Source: Protopterus annectens
Taxonomy: Eukaryota > Chordata > Ceratodontiformes > Protopteridae
Direction of reading: 5' to 3'
DNA: 64,000 nucleotides
NCBI RefSeq assembly: GCF_019279795.1
Contig: NC_056738.1
Span: forward strand, 402,309,311-402,373,310
Under the pieces are notes generated by a model. That model saw nothing but the letters and a program-made list of their open reading frames with translations. It made no database searches and was not told where the DNA came from. Within the stretch, counting starts at the first letter, position 1, and the number at the start of each line of letters is the position of its first letter. The position numbers were made by a program, and so were the translations under genes. Positions 45,700 through 55,349 of the stretch are shown piece by piece.

Positions 45700-45871
45700 C
45701 CAATCTTGTTTAGCGGCAAACGAGACCTGGGTAATTTTCCCAAAGCATGATGGGATAGGGCTACAGCCACAAGCCAGTGGAAGTCCTTGAGCTTCTGTAT
45801 AAATAGAGTCCGGACCGATAATTGTTTCCAAACCCAAGCAGTAAAGAATGAAGGCAAGAAAAGGACAACAT
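45700..45871. repeat. D: right inverted terminal repeat (family II)
   Basis: Collinear with B's right ITR at 17262-17425. Shared blocks in order are AGCGGCAAACGAGA, CTGGGTA, GCATGATGGGATA (B: GCATCATGGGATA), CTTGAGCT, and AAGAATGAAGGCAAGA (B: AAGAATGAAGGCGAGA). It ends GACAACAT (B: CTTAACAT). It is more diverged than B's two ITRs are from each other. Confidence 0.75.
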
Positions 45872-47370
45872 AACCAGATACAACTGTAACAAATGATGTT
45901 AACAAAATTGCAAACAAATTTATGCAAACTGCTGCTGCAAAAGTTTCAATGTGGTTCAGATGCTGAGCTGTTAGGACTGGACCAATATGCACTGCTGCAA
46001 GCACTTTAAACTAATACAACATCCTGACTACATACTCCAAATTAAACTACAAATACTGTAAGAGAAACATCCCCTTTAATTTATATTATAATACAGAAAA
46101 TTAGAAATTAAAAGTGGATGAAAACTAGCATTCGTTTATGATCAACACACCTACACTGAGCTCAGTATAAAAATAAAGATGTACTTTAAGTAAGCAAGGT
46201 CAAATTACCTCATTTCAAACTGGAGGCAACATTTAACTCTTACATTTAACTACTCACTAAAATGTTCAAATGACATGCAGAAGAAACCGCAAGAATGAAA
46301 TATCACCTTTTCTCTTACTTGAGTTTTACTGGTAAAGCAGAAATGAGTGCAAAGATCACGTATGGACGACAATGCTACACCACCCACTTCTGTTCGGCTT
46401 ATTCTCTTCAGAAAAATATGTCAATGACGATACGTAGGATTGGCCGTTTCCAACATGAAAATTCTGGCTGGCAAATTTTACTGAAAGTTTAGACCAAGTT
46501 AATGGGATTGCAATGGGTGATGTAATAGCCATACAATCCAAAAATTTTCAAAGCACATATTACTTTCATTAAAAATTTAAAACACTCAAACTGTAACACA
46601 CAAGGTCTTTTTCAGACCAATGAAATATCCAAAGCAACTATGGCATCTTCCTCTCTTATATGTTTAGGAATATTGGAAACTCAAGTACTAAGAAATTGTG
46701 TACATTTTTTCACAATTCTACAATGTTTACAAATCTGATACTAAAGATGAGAAAAGTCTATCAACAGTTTGCAAATAGCAGTACCAGCAGATTAACACTG
46801 CTGTAACAAACCAGTGAAACTATTTTGGGCCTATTTTGTCATCAAGGTAATTCCTTTCAGGAAGATGTACGCTGTGCCAGTGCTACTGCTAAACATTACT
46901 CAAACTATACATCCTACTTCAGGGAAACATTATGTCTTGCAATGTTACAAGTGCATTGATGGCAGTTAAAATCCACCACTGTTTGTTGCCTCCAAAAGCA
47001 TATTATTTATATAATATGGAGCCACTTAAGGATTTCAGACTAAACCAGGTACTACATTCTACATCATTACATCCCTAACACTAATGAGCAGTCTTCAGAA
47101 AAGGTACGCAAAACATTTTAAAATGTCAAGCTATTCCAGGTTGAATTATAAAGAATAAATTTAGCCAGTTTTAAAATATATTCAATTTTTATCAGTCTTA
47201 ATGCAAAGAATTCAAAAAATCCCAAGATGTAGAACATATACATGTCATTTGCATTTGTGGCTCCATATGGTGAAATTCCGTACATTAAAGCAACACAGCT
47301 ACAATTTATGTTAAACAAAAATAACATACTGTAAAGAGTAAAAAAAAAATAAAAAATAAAATCAGGCTGA
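45872..47370 (-). other. SF1: SF1 3' UTR and immediate downstream host sequence
   Basis: About 1.5 kb with no ORF of note and no sequence shared with the elements around it. It directly follows the SF1 stop codon on the minus strand. A candidate poly(A) signal lies at 46075-46080. If used, the transcript would end near 46055, about 180 bases before element D. The region is AT-rich and is bounded by D at the left, so the gene end is closely hemmed in by the nest. Confidence 0.6.
46075..46080 (-). promoter_or_regulatory. Candidate SF1 poly(A) signal (ATTAAA)
   Basis: TTTAAT on the plus strand reads ATTAAA on the minus strand. I found no AATAAA on the minus strand between 45872 and 47370, so this common variant is the best candidate for the distal site. 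Confidence 0.35.
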
Positions 47371-47711
47371 TTAGCTCTGTGGTGGTGGTGGTGGTGGTGC
47401 AGGAGGCATGCCATAGGGTGGCATCGCTGGTACACCCATCCCCATCATTGTAACAAAGTTAGAAGGGTCCATGGGGGGTGGAGGCGGTGGAGGTGGAGGG
47501 GCAAACAACATGCCAGTGGAACCAGGGGGTGGTGGTGGAGGTGGTGGGGCCCCTGGAGGCAGTGGAGGCTGCACACCAGGTGGTGGAGGAACCATTGAAG
47601 GAGTTCCTTGCATCTGAGGTGGTGGTGCTGGTGAGGAATTTGCAGAGGCTCCTTGTTGCTGCTGCCAAGGTGGAATAGATGCAGTTCCAGTTGTAGTAGT
47701 AGTTGATGCAG
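47371..47711 (-). CDS. SF1: SF1 (splicing factor 1), last coding exon
   Basis: SF1 recognises the intron branch point with U2AF in early spliceosome assembly, in the nucleus. This exon encodes about 112 residues of its proline-rich C-terminal tail: a Thr run, IPPWQQQQ, GVQPPLPPGAPPPPPPPPG, PPMDPSNFVTMMGMGVPAMP and the end PPAPPPPPPQS. The MDPSNFVTMMGMGV block matches the C-terminus of mammalian SF1 from memory. The acceptor is TTTAACAG with AG at 47713-47712. The exon enters with two bases of a split codon, and the stop TAA is at 47373-47371. The preceding exon is not in the window. The frame is open and unbroken. The KH domain and zinc knuckle are encoded upstream, outside the window. Confidence 0.93.
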
Positions 47712-47735
47712 CTGTTAAATAAATAAATACATTTT
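47712..47735 (-). promoter_or_regulatory. Splice acceptor of the SF1 last exon
   Basis: Minus strand reads TGTATTTATTTATTTAACAG then exon CTGCATCA. A pyrimidine-poor, T/A-rich tract, with a further pyrimidine-rich stretch (GTCTTTCTTTGC) about 45 bases upstream. Confidence 0.8.
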
Positions 47736-48258
47736 TTAATGAACAGCAAAGAAAGACATTGTATACAATACACAAAGGTTGTTTCAAATGTTAACTCAAA
47801 ATACATCTAAAAAAACCAGCATAAATGTAAAAAATGATCAAATGTTACAACAGTTGTATACTGCAACATCTCTCTCCATTCAAGTCTAAACGTGTATGTG
47901 CATACTAGTTAAAAGGTAAAGGCATACATAATCATTATAATTTTAAACTATCACTTTAAGAAAATGAGAATTTTTTCCCCCTGATGTGCATGCAGAGCAT
48001 CGAGCCTCCTCAAACAGAATTCAAACCTATTTGTTTCCCCTGTACCCAATAGAGGAACAGAGGCAAGGGTTGTATGAAGGGGCCATCATTCAGGGAGTCA
48101 TGACGGTGAACTGTACCCCAGCTTGTGCTCTTCCTTTCACAGTTACTTGCAGGGAAGGGGCTCCTCATCCCATTGCCACAGGTAGTCTAGCACATCTATC
48201 GTAATGGGACTCTAAGGAGACCTTCCTAAATTGCCCCTTGTGTGTGGAAAGAAGAGTT
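47736..48258 (-). other. SF1 last intron, non-element part
   Basis: No ORF supported and no clear repeat. It ends where DIRS element J begins. The remaining intron in the window is all element sequence. Confidence 0.6.
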
Positions 48259-48544
48259 GGTTAAAATCTTACCATAACTATAGATGTCCTTCTCTTCACT
48301 GCTGCAGTACTCAACCTTGGGGATCTTCCCCCCTGAAGCCGACCCAACATTGGCCAGTACACAAAAGTCTTATACTACTGTAGGGTACGTGGGATGTCGC
48401 ACGTAGGCTGCACTTGGACATAGGCCAAAAAAGCAATGTACACGCGTACCATTCCCAGAATTCAATGTCCCAGGAAGAATGCCAGACTAAGGATATAAAA
48501 GGTCAGTACATCCAAGCAAAACAGACCAGGGGGGTGGGACAGAA

Positions 48545-48645
48545 TACTGCAGTAGTGAAGAGAAAATCTATGGTTATGGTAAGATTTTACACAACTACTC
48601 TGTGTCTTTCTATTCACTTGCTGCAGTACTCAACCTGATGGAGTG
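48545..48645. repeat. J: internal complementary region (ICR)
   Basis: TATGGTTATGGTAAGATTTT complements the left terminus at 48260-48285, then CACTTGCTGCAGTACTCAAC repeats the ITR block in forward sense. Confidence 0.75.
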
Positions 48646-49772
48646 CCAAAGCTCAAGGAGGAAGGGAGGAGCAGAGGAGCTCTCAATGAACCCATGTAAA
48701 ATGGCTTTGGCAAATCCAGATCTGGAGATGGTATCCAGTCTGGTAAAGGTATGAAGACCAGGTGGCTGCTTCCAGGATGGCGCCACTATCAAAGCCCTTG
48801 AAGAATGCCTTAGAGGAAGCCAAAGCCCTGGTACAGTGGGCATTCACGGGTGAAGAGAGGCTCTTTCCATGAGTGTGCAACAAAGGCAAATAGTCTTTGA
48901 AATCCAAGAGGAAATATTTTGCTTGGAAACAGGTAAACCCAGAGCCATAGGATGAACGTTCACAAATAGCTGATCAGATTTTCTGACAGGTTTTGCCTGT
49001 GTACATCCAAGGAATGTAGTACCTTTTTACTGTGGTCTTTGGGGAAAAGGGTATGTAACTGAATGAACTGCTTAAGGGATAACTCATTAACCACTTAGGC
49101 ATAAAAAAGGATTTGTTCTCAAGGATACCCTGACCTTACGAAAGAATGAAAGACCAATTAAAGGGGCACCGCCATAGGGGCTTGTAGCTGACACTCTTCC
49201 GGCTGAAGTCAAGGCCGGTGGTAAAACAGTTTCCCATGAGCAATGTTTGAGGGAGGCCAAAGATGTAGGCTCAAAAGGGGGCCAGGGTCAAGTTTTCTAG
49301 AAGAAAATGAAGGTCCCAAGGAGGAGGAACAGGTTGCCTGGGAGGCCTAATGTGAAGGAAACCCTTAAAGGATTGCTTCACTTCAAATTTTGACTCTAAA
49401 GGGGGAGACAGAGACAGACAAACAGCTGACATGCTTAAAAGAATAAACTAAGCCAGCAAGACAGCAAGTCACACAAGACAGAACCACTGGGATTCTCACT
49501 GTCAATGGGTCTTGGTTCTTCGAGAGACACCAGAGTGAAAACCTTTTTCTACTTGGAAACAAGATTTTTCTGGTATTGGGTTTTCTGGCCTCCTGAAAAA
49601 CCCTGAGCACTTTCTCTGAAAATAGGTGTCTGAAGGGGATTAGAATCCTATCACCCACAGTATCAGCTGCAGCACTGACACATGGATGTATCCGGGATTC
49701 TTTCTTTTGTGCAAGTCCACCCTGCGGGATAACTTGTGGTGATGGCCCTTGGCTAAATGTTGGGAGGGGGAA
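48640..49772 (-). pseudogene. J: tyrosine recombinase remnant
   Basis: Minus-strand fragments HGKSLSSPVNAHCTRALASS (a decayed HSTRA-like box), AILEAATWSSYLYQTGYHL (candidate Tyr region) and ARKPNTRKILFPSRKRFSLW (N-terminal part). Many disruptions. Confidence 0.72.
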
Positions 49773-49990
49773 AGTACAGTTTTGTACCTACCATAAATGT
49801 AGATGTCCGAGAGGTATGCATCTGCAGTCCTAACATATGGGTTTGTCCTGCCTCAGGCAGCCCTTCGGTCGGCCGGATTCCAAAGTCTGGGTCCTGCCTC
49901 GGCTGATGTCGCACTTCACCAGACATCATAGCTGCTGTGAATTGGGTATAAAGGCATCAGCCGACGCCACTTTCCTCAGTGTTTCTTGCC
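49773..49990. repeat. K: left inverted terminal repeat
   Basis: Inverted match to 52856-53042. TATAAAG at 49947-49953. Confidence 0.85.
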
Positions 49991-50183
49991 CCAGATGCCA
50001 GGTGCCCTCTAGGAAGGCTAAATTTGGATAAATGCAAATGATTCCAAACAGTAGAGAGCAAACAATATAAACATGTATATACATATATACAAACAAATAC
50101 ACCATAATAGATTCCCCCAGCTAGCTACAAGATGGGCAAATACCCTAGGAGTACCACAGAGGGGAAGGAGGGTGGGTAATCCT

Positions 50184-50283
50184 GGACTGCAGATGCATAC
50201 CTCTCGGACATCTACATTTATGGTAGGTACAAAACTGTACTATGTCCTTCAAGGATGCATCTGCAGTCCTAACATATGGGTAG
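50184..50283. repeat. K: internal complementary region (ICR)
   Basis: Complement of the left end fused at GTACT|ATGTCCTTCAAGG to the right end. The unusual CCTTCAAGG also occurs at the right terminus (53029-53037), confirming the pairing. Confidence 0.87.
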
Positions 50284-50314
50284 AATACCATAGCCAAACT
50301 GGGGGAGGAGGCAC

Positions 50315-51370
50315 TAAGATGATTATGGTGTAGCTAAGATCCCTTGCAAAACAGCAGTTGCAAAACCTGCTCGGGATCTGGAGTATAAAGGTAGATTATA
50401 ATACTTGGCAAATGTATGCACGGAGCTCCAAGTAGCAGCTTCTAAAATGTCTTTGGTAGCCACTCCTGAGGAAAGCTGTGGTAGTGGCTGTAGCTCTTGT
50501 GGAGTGAGGTCTGATGTTTTCTGGAGTTGTCTTTCCATGAAAAGAGTAACAAAATCTAATGCAATTTCCTATCCATTTTGAGATTGTCTGTTTTGAAATT
50601 GCTTTTCCTTCCATTCCTGTTGCATATGCTACTAGAAGCTGGTCAGTTTTTCTGCTGGTCTTGGTTCTGTCCAGATAGTAGCGCAATTGTCTGTGTACAT
50701 CCAAGGTATGTAATAGTCTTTCCCCCCTGTTCTGTGGGTTGGGGAAGAATGTTGGTAGATGGATTGCTTGGTTCAATGATACCCTGGAGACCACTTTTGG
50801 CATAAAAGTAGGGTTAGTTCTCAAGGACACTCTATCCTGATGGAAGATAAGGAAGGGCTGTACTGCCATTAATGCCTGTAATTCAGAAACCCTTCTTGCT
50901 GAAGTGATTGCAAGCAGGAAAGCAGTTTTCCAAGATAAGAATTGTAATTCTGCTGTTGCTGCTGGTTCGAAAGGGGAAAGAGTTAACTTTTCCAACACAA
51001 AGTTAAGATCCCATGTAGGCAAAGGTGGCTTCCTTGGAGGCTTTACATTTTTAATTCCTCTCAGAAACTGCCTGAGAAGAGGATGAGAGAAGACTGGAGG
51101 ATCCATGTTGTATTCTGCTGAAATTGCTGATGCATGAATCTTAATGGAGGAGTAAGATAGGCCATTGTGGAAAAGCTCTGCTAAGTATTCCAGGATGTTA
51201 GCTATGTTTGCTAAAGATACATTTTCTCCTTTTGCTGCACTCCAAATGAGGTATCTTTTCCATTTGGCTGAATAAGTCTTCCTTGTGGAGGGTCTGCGAG
51301 CCTTCAGGATTATGTCTTTAACCCTCTGAGATAAATCTGGGTTATTTTGCTTTATGTAATATTCCAAGCA
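50315..51370 (-). pseudogene. K: tyrosine recombinase
   Basis: PSTRKTYSAKWKRYLIWSAA, ITSARRVSELQALMAV, KWIGNCIRFCYSFHG and PHSTRATATTTAFLR, all in one long minus-strand frame (50396-52087 region), with HTFAKYYNLPLYS next to it. Fossil element. Confidence 0.88.
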
Positions 51371-52300
51371 GCTAGCTGTAGTGTTTTCAAGTTTGGATGT
51401 AGGATCTTGTAGTTGTTCTGTGTTAGCAGTAAAGGAACTAGAGGTAGAGGCCATGCGTGTGTCCGAACCATGCTCCTCAGTAGCGGGTACCAATGCTGCC
51501 TCGGCCAGTCTGGAGCTATCAGGATGATCCTTGGATGATCTTCTTTGATCTTCAGTAGCACTTTGTGCATCAAAGGAAGAGGTGGGAATGCATATGCCAT
51601 CAGGTTTTCCCAACTGAAGGATAGGGAGCCCACCTTCCAAGCAAGTGGGTGATATGTCCTTGTGCAGAATTTCCTCAATTGGTGGTTGTGTGGGGATGCG
51701 AACAGGTCTATTTCTGGTAGTCCCCATTTTTTCGTAATGGTTTTGAAAATGTCTGGATGCAGCATCCATTCGTGGGCATCCGTGGTAGTTCTGCTTAAGG
51801 TGTCTGCTAGTATATTGTCTTTTCCTGGCACAAATTTTGCCTGGAGTTGAATGTTGAGGTTCAGAGCCACATTTCACAAGTCCATTGCCATCCGGCATAG
51901 AGGATATGAGTGCGTGCCTCCCTGTTTGTTGATATACCACATGACTGTGGTGTTGTCCGTCCTTATCAGCAAATGACCCTGTTGGAGAAAAGGTCTGAAT
52001 GTCTGCAGTGCCTGTTTCACTGCCAGCATCTCTTTTTGATTTATGTGTAGGTTCAGCTGGTCTTGTGTCCATAGGCCTTGTATACACTTGCCCACCATGT
52101 GTGCCCCCAGCCTAGGTCTGAAGCGTCCGTGGTGATAGTCTGGCTTGGGTGAGGTTTGTGGAAAGGCAGTCCTCTGTTCAACTGACAGGCCTGAGCCCAC
52201 CACAGGAATTCTTGTTTCAGGCATGGTATTATTGGAATCTGGGCTTCTAGACTGTGCTTGTGTTGAGACCATACATTCCTTAGGTACCATTGCAACTTTC
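51371..52300 (-). pseudogene. K: methyltransferase-like region and RNase H
   Basis: Dam-like series DAHEWMLHPDIF, EIDLFASPHNHQLRKF, YAFPPLPLMHKVLL and ILIAPDWPRQHWYPLL at about 51440-51790. RNase H HINQKEMLAVKQALQTF and IRTDNTTVMWYINKQGG at about 51890-52060. The homology then jumps straight to gag. Fossil. Confidence 0.83.
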
Positions 52301-52309
52301 TCATATGCA

Positions 52310-52747
52310 GCCTACAGCAGGAGAAATTTCAGTAGCAGATTCAGCCATGCTGTGTGAGGCCTCGGCTATCGGAGGCATGCTTTCAGCCGAAGAAAGAACA
52401 GAGGACTCTGTTTCAGCCGAAACCGAGACACTCGCGGTTGGCTTAACCGTGGTTTCGGCCGAAACCGCGGACTACGAGTGTCGGTCCTTTTCCTTACGCT
52501 TTTTAGCTAATTGTGAAGTCGGAGTCTCCGACAGCATTTTGTAAGCAAAAGCGGGACCGAAAAACTCCTCTGCAAACTCCGACCGACGTCTAAGAGTTAG
52601 TCGGTTGAAGGAAGCACAGGCTAGACAAGCTGCTACGTCGTGGTCTGGGCCTAAGCAAGGAAGGCAGTAAGAGTGGAAATCCTTATGAGGTATTTGTTTC
52701 CCACAAGTTAAACAATTATTTACTTTTTCTGACATCGGCTGAGGCAA
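52310..52747 (-). pseudogene. K: gag N-terminal remnant
   Basis: NCLTCGKQIPHKDFHSYC, CLPCLGPDHDVAAC and CASFNRLTLRRR keep the Cys/His module. A short Ser/Glu-rich part follows, then the internal deletion joint near 52305. Confidence 0.8.
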
Positions 52748-52855
52748 GAAAGAGTCCCCAACGGGGTACTTAACTTTTTAGAAGTCTTCGGTAGTAGAAA
52801 TCTCTGGATCTGACCGACCGGCACTTGCGAACAGCTTCTGCTTCGGGCACCGCGC

Positions 52856-53042
52856 GGCAAGAAAGACTGAGGAAAGTGGCGTCGGCTGATGCCTTTATAC
52901 CCAATTCACAGCAGCTATGACGTCGGGTGAAGTGCGACATCAGCCGAGGCCGGACCCAGACTTTGGAATCCGGCCGACCGAAGGGCTGCCTGAGGCAGGA
53001 CAACCCATATGTTAGGACTGCAGATGCATCCTTGAAGGACAT
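52856..53042. repeat. K: right inverted terminal repeat
   Basis: Minus-strand TATA box at 52893-52899. It ends TTGAAGGACAT and is followed by CCAG of element J. Confidence 0.85.
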
Positions 53043-53725
53043 CCAGTGCTGTCTTGGCCACCAGCAAGAATTTTGGTTGGTCCTGTCAAATCTTGAACAG
53101 GAACTTTGGTATCAGAGGAAGGAGAGGGATTGCATACAGAAACAACCCCTTCCAAGAAGAGGAGTGGGCTTCTACCTTCCTATCCAGAGGACTTGGGACT
53201 CAGGCACAAAATTTTGGAAGTTGTCTGTTCAGAGGGGAGGCACATAAATCTATTTAAGGAATACCCCATTGGTGGACTATGTCCAGGAGCATATCCCTGT
53301 GAAGCATCCATTCATGGGATTGAGTCAGGGACCTGCTTAGGGAGTCTGCCACGAGATTCTTTTTGGAGGGAATGTACACTGCCTGAATAGTCATGTGGTA
53401 CTAGGCAAGAAATTCCCATAACAATACAGCCAACCTGCAAATGAGATGGGACTTTGTCCCCTCCCCCCACTTATTCGCACACCAGAGGACTGCCGTGCTG
53501 TCTGTCAACAGTCAGAGGGCCAGGGCAAAGAGGGTGGAATGAATGTAGAGTTAGTAGCAATGCTTGCATTTCCCAGATGTTGATGTGTTCTGTTTTTTGG
53601 GAGGAAGAACCAAATTCCCTGAAATTTTAATTTTGTCCAAGGACAATGCATCTGTTTAGAGTTCTAAGACTGGGGTGAGAGGATGCAGGGATGGGTCCTG
53701 GATTTCTGTCTACCCTTTAGATTCA
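53043..53725 (-). pseudogene. J: RNase H region remnant
   Basis: Weak, multi-frame similarity to the other RNase H regions on the minus strand. The HINI(W)EMQALL-type block is near 53560-53590 and the TDSTAVLWC-like block near 53480-53500. No long frame. Confidence 0.55.
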
Positions 53726-54540
53726 CTAGAGCAGTTCCTGTTTTAGGCAAGAAATGAGGGGGACTTTGTATTCTAGTGGGTGAAAATGGGTCCACACCAA
53801 CTTGAGGAACCACTGGAATTTCCTCATATTAAGTTTTGTCATCAGTACCATTGGAATGATGGAAGCCATGAATCCCTGCACACTGAGCAACTCCCTGGGG
53901 TGATTTGAGTCAAGGGAAGAAAGGAGTGAAAGAAAAACTGAAGGTCCTGCACCTTCTGAAGTGAAGTGACACACTCATTATGTTTATCTGGATTCGACAA
54001 CCCAGGAAAATGTGGCCCTGTGAAGGGGTGAAGATAGACTTCCTGCAGTTGATGGCGAATTTCAGTTTTTCCAGGAAGGAAATGGTGGTCTCCAGGTTTT
54101 GGTGTAGAGTGTGGCAAGTTGGGGCCTGTAAGAGCAGGTCGTCCAGGTATGGAAAAATCTGGATGCCCAAAAGCCTGCATTGTGAAAACACTAGAGCCAG
54201 GCATTTTGTGAATACTCTGTTGCAGAAAGACCCAAGGGCAAGGCAGAGAACTGAAAATGCCAGGAACCCACAGAAAACTAAATTTCCTGAACATAGGGTG
54301 ACTGCAGATGTGAAGGTAGGCATCTTTTATATCTAGGGATGCCATGTATCTTTGTGGAAGGAGACGAGTTTAGAGTGTCAACATTCTGAAGGAAGGAACC
54401 TTTAATAAGGTGTTGAGATGGGATAAATCCAGGCTTGGTCTCCTGGGGCCATCCTTTCTGGGCACTAAAAACATTCTTGAATAGAAGTCTTTCCCTCTTG
54501 AAGTTTGAGGAATCTTTTGAATAGAGCCCTGTGACCAAAG
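53726..54540 (-). pseudogene. J: reverse transcriptase remnant
   Basis: KLNMRKFQWFLKLVWTHFHP, the block CRLLGIQIFPYLDDLLLQA with YxDD, ASLDIKDAYLHI, and VFTKCLALVFSQC. Clear DIRS-type RT though diverged. Fossil. Confidence 0.82.
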
Positions 54541-54659
54541 CTCCCCAAAGAGCTCTGGGAAGAGGAGCAGCTGCTCACAAGGTGGTGGAGAGAGGCCTAT
54601 GAAGGTGGGGGTGGAGTGTCAAACCATGAAAACCTTTTATGATCATGGAAAGAACCCAT

Positions 54660-55317
54660 GTGTCTTGGGTGATGCTTTCCTAGACGCTGTGAGCATCTGA
54701 AAGGCAAGGGGAAAGACAGACATCTGCAGGGTAGTCGCAGACTACCTGCTTTGTTAAGAAAGGACAGCCTTTGTTATGAGGGTGGCTGTGAACCCCTAGG
54801 CTTCTTTCTATTGGCTCCTCTGGAAGACTTATCGGAGTGCTGGGTGCAGCTATAAATGAAAACAGGTTTAGAAGGGAAATTGATATGAAACCTGGGCACA
54901 GGAGAAACCAGGATATATTTCAACTCCTTAACTTTTTCCTACAGGGCTTAAACAGCGGGACTGCTGCCTTACCAAGTAAGGTTGAATTGTCTAATGGTGC
55001 ATCCATTAATTTAGATTTGCAGTCATCCTGGAGGGGCTGCAACCTGAGCCAGGAAAATCTAAGTACTGTACTAGTAGCAGCTGCCCTGGCACAAGCCTCC
55101 ACAGCATCATAGCTGCATTTAACAGAATGTCGTGCCACTTGGAAGAAGTTCCCAGGATAGATGGAGCGAAGGTATTTCCTTCTGAATCTGGAAGAGCAAC
55201 AATGGCACTAGATGCTGGAGACAAAAGCTCTAAGGAATGCTTATTCATGTGTCTGATAATTGATGACCCTGAAAGCCAAGGTGGCTGACGTACAGGCCTT
55301 CTTACCCAATCTTTCAT
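54660..55317 (-). pseudogene. J: gag remnant, downstream part
   Basis: VKCSYDAVEACARAAATSTV and RFSWLRLQPLQDDCKSKLMD correspond to the QCGFDAVQAS...RRHAWLR block of family I gag. Interrupted by the second LINE at 55318. Confidence 0.72.
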
Positions 55318-55349
55318 AGGTTCATACTAGGCTATCTGCCCAAGGGCAT

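Larger units (their letters stand above)
1..45871 (-). mobile_element. DIRS-like retrotransposon D (family II), left end outside window, heavily interrupted
   Basis: Host element of the left nest. Its own sequence is left in pieces: RNase H/methyltransferase-like (1-560), RT (about 561-2050, with a MITE inside), gag (about 2051-2612 and 22105-23855), leader (29342-29558 and 45541-45700) and the right ITR (about 45700-45871). The protein parts match element B part for part, and the right ITR matches B's right ITR in the same motif order. Four unrelated insertions (MITE, Penelope-like element, F, first LINE) separate the pieces. It is an old, broken copy with many disruptions. The left end with the recombinase lies outside the window. 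An alternative is that the ITR at 45.7 kb belongs to a different family II remnant. The link rests on order, strand and the absence of any other right end. Confidence 0.72.
49773..53042 (-). mobile_element. DIRS-like element K (family I), internally deleted
   Basis: Both ITRs and the ICR are present, but it is only 3270 bp. It keeps the recombinase, methyltransferase-like region, RNase H and the gag N-terminus, and lacks the RT and most of gag. Termini AGTACAGTTTTG and AAGGACAT, inserted in J between AA and C. As the RT is absent, any later movement would have needed help from a complete relative. Otherwise one of the better preserved recombinase regions in the window. Confidence 0.9.

Noticed and set aside
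45872-45900. Element D ending inside the SF1 transcript
   Set aside because: The candidate poly(A) signal lies before D in the direction of transcription, so D is more likely just downstream. This is not proven.
47478-47678. Plus-strand Val/Glu-rich frame opposite the SF1 exon
   Set aside because: It is the antisense of the proline-rich SF1 coding sequence.
48000-48240. A second SF1 exon upstream of the last one
   Set aside because: No minus-strand translation with SF1-like sequence and no paired splice sites. Treated as intron.
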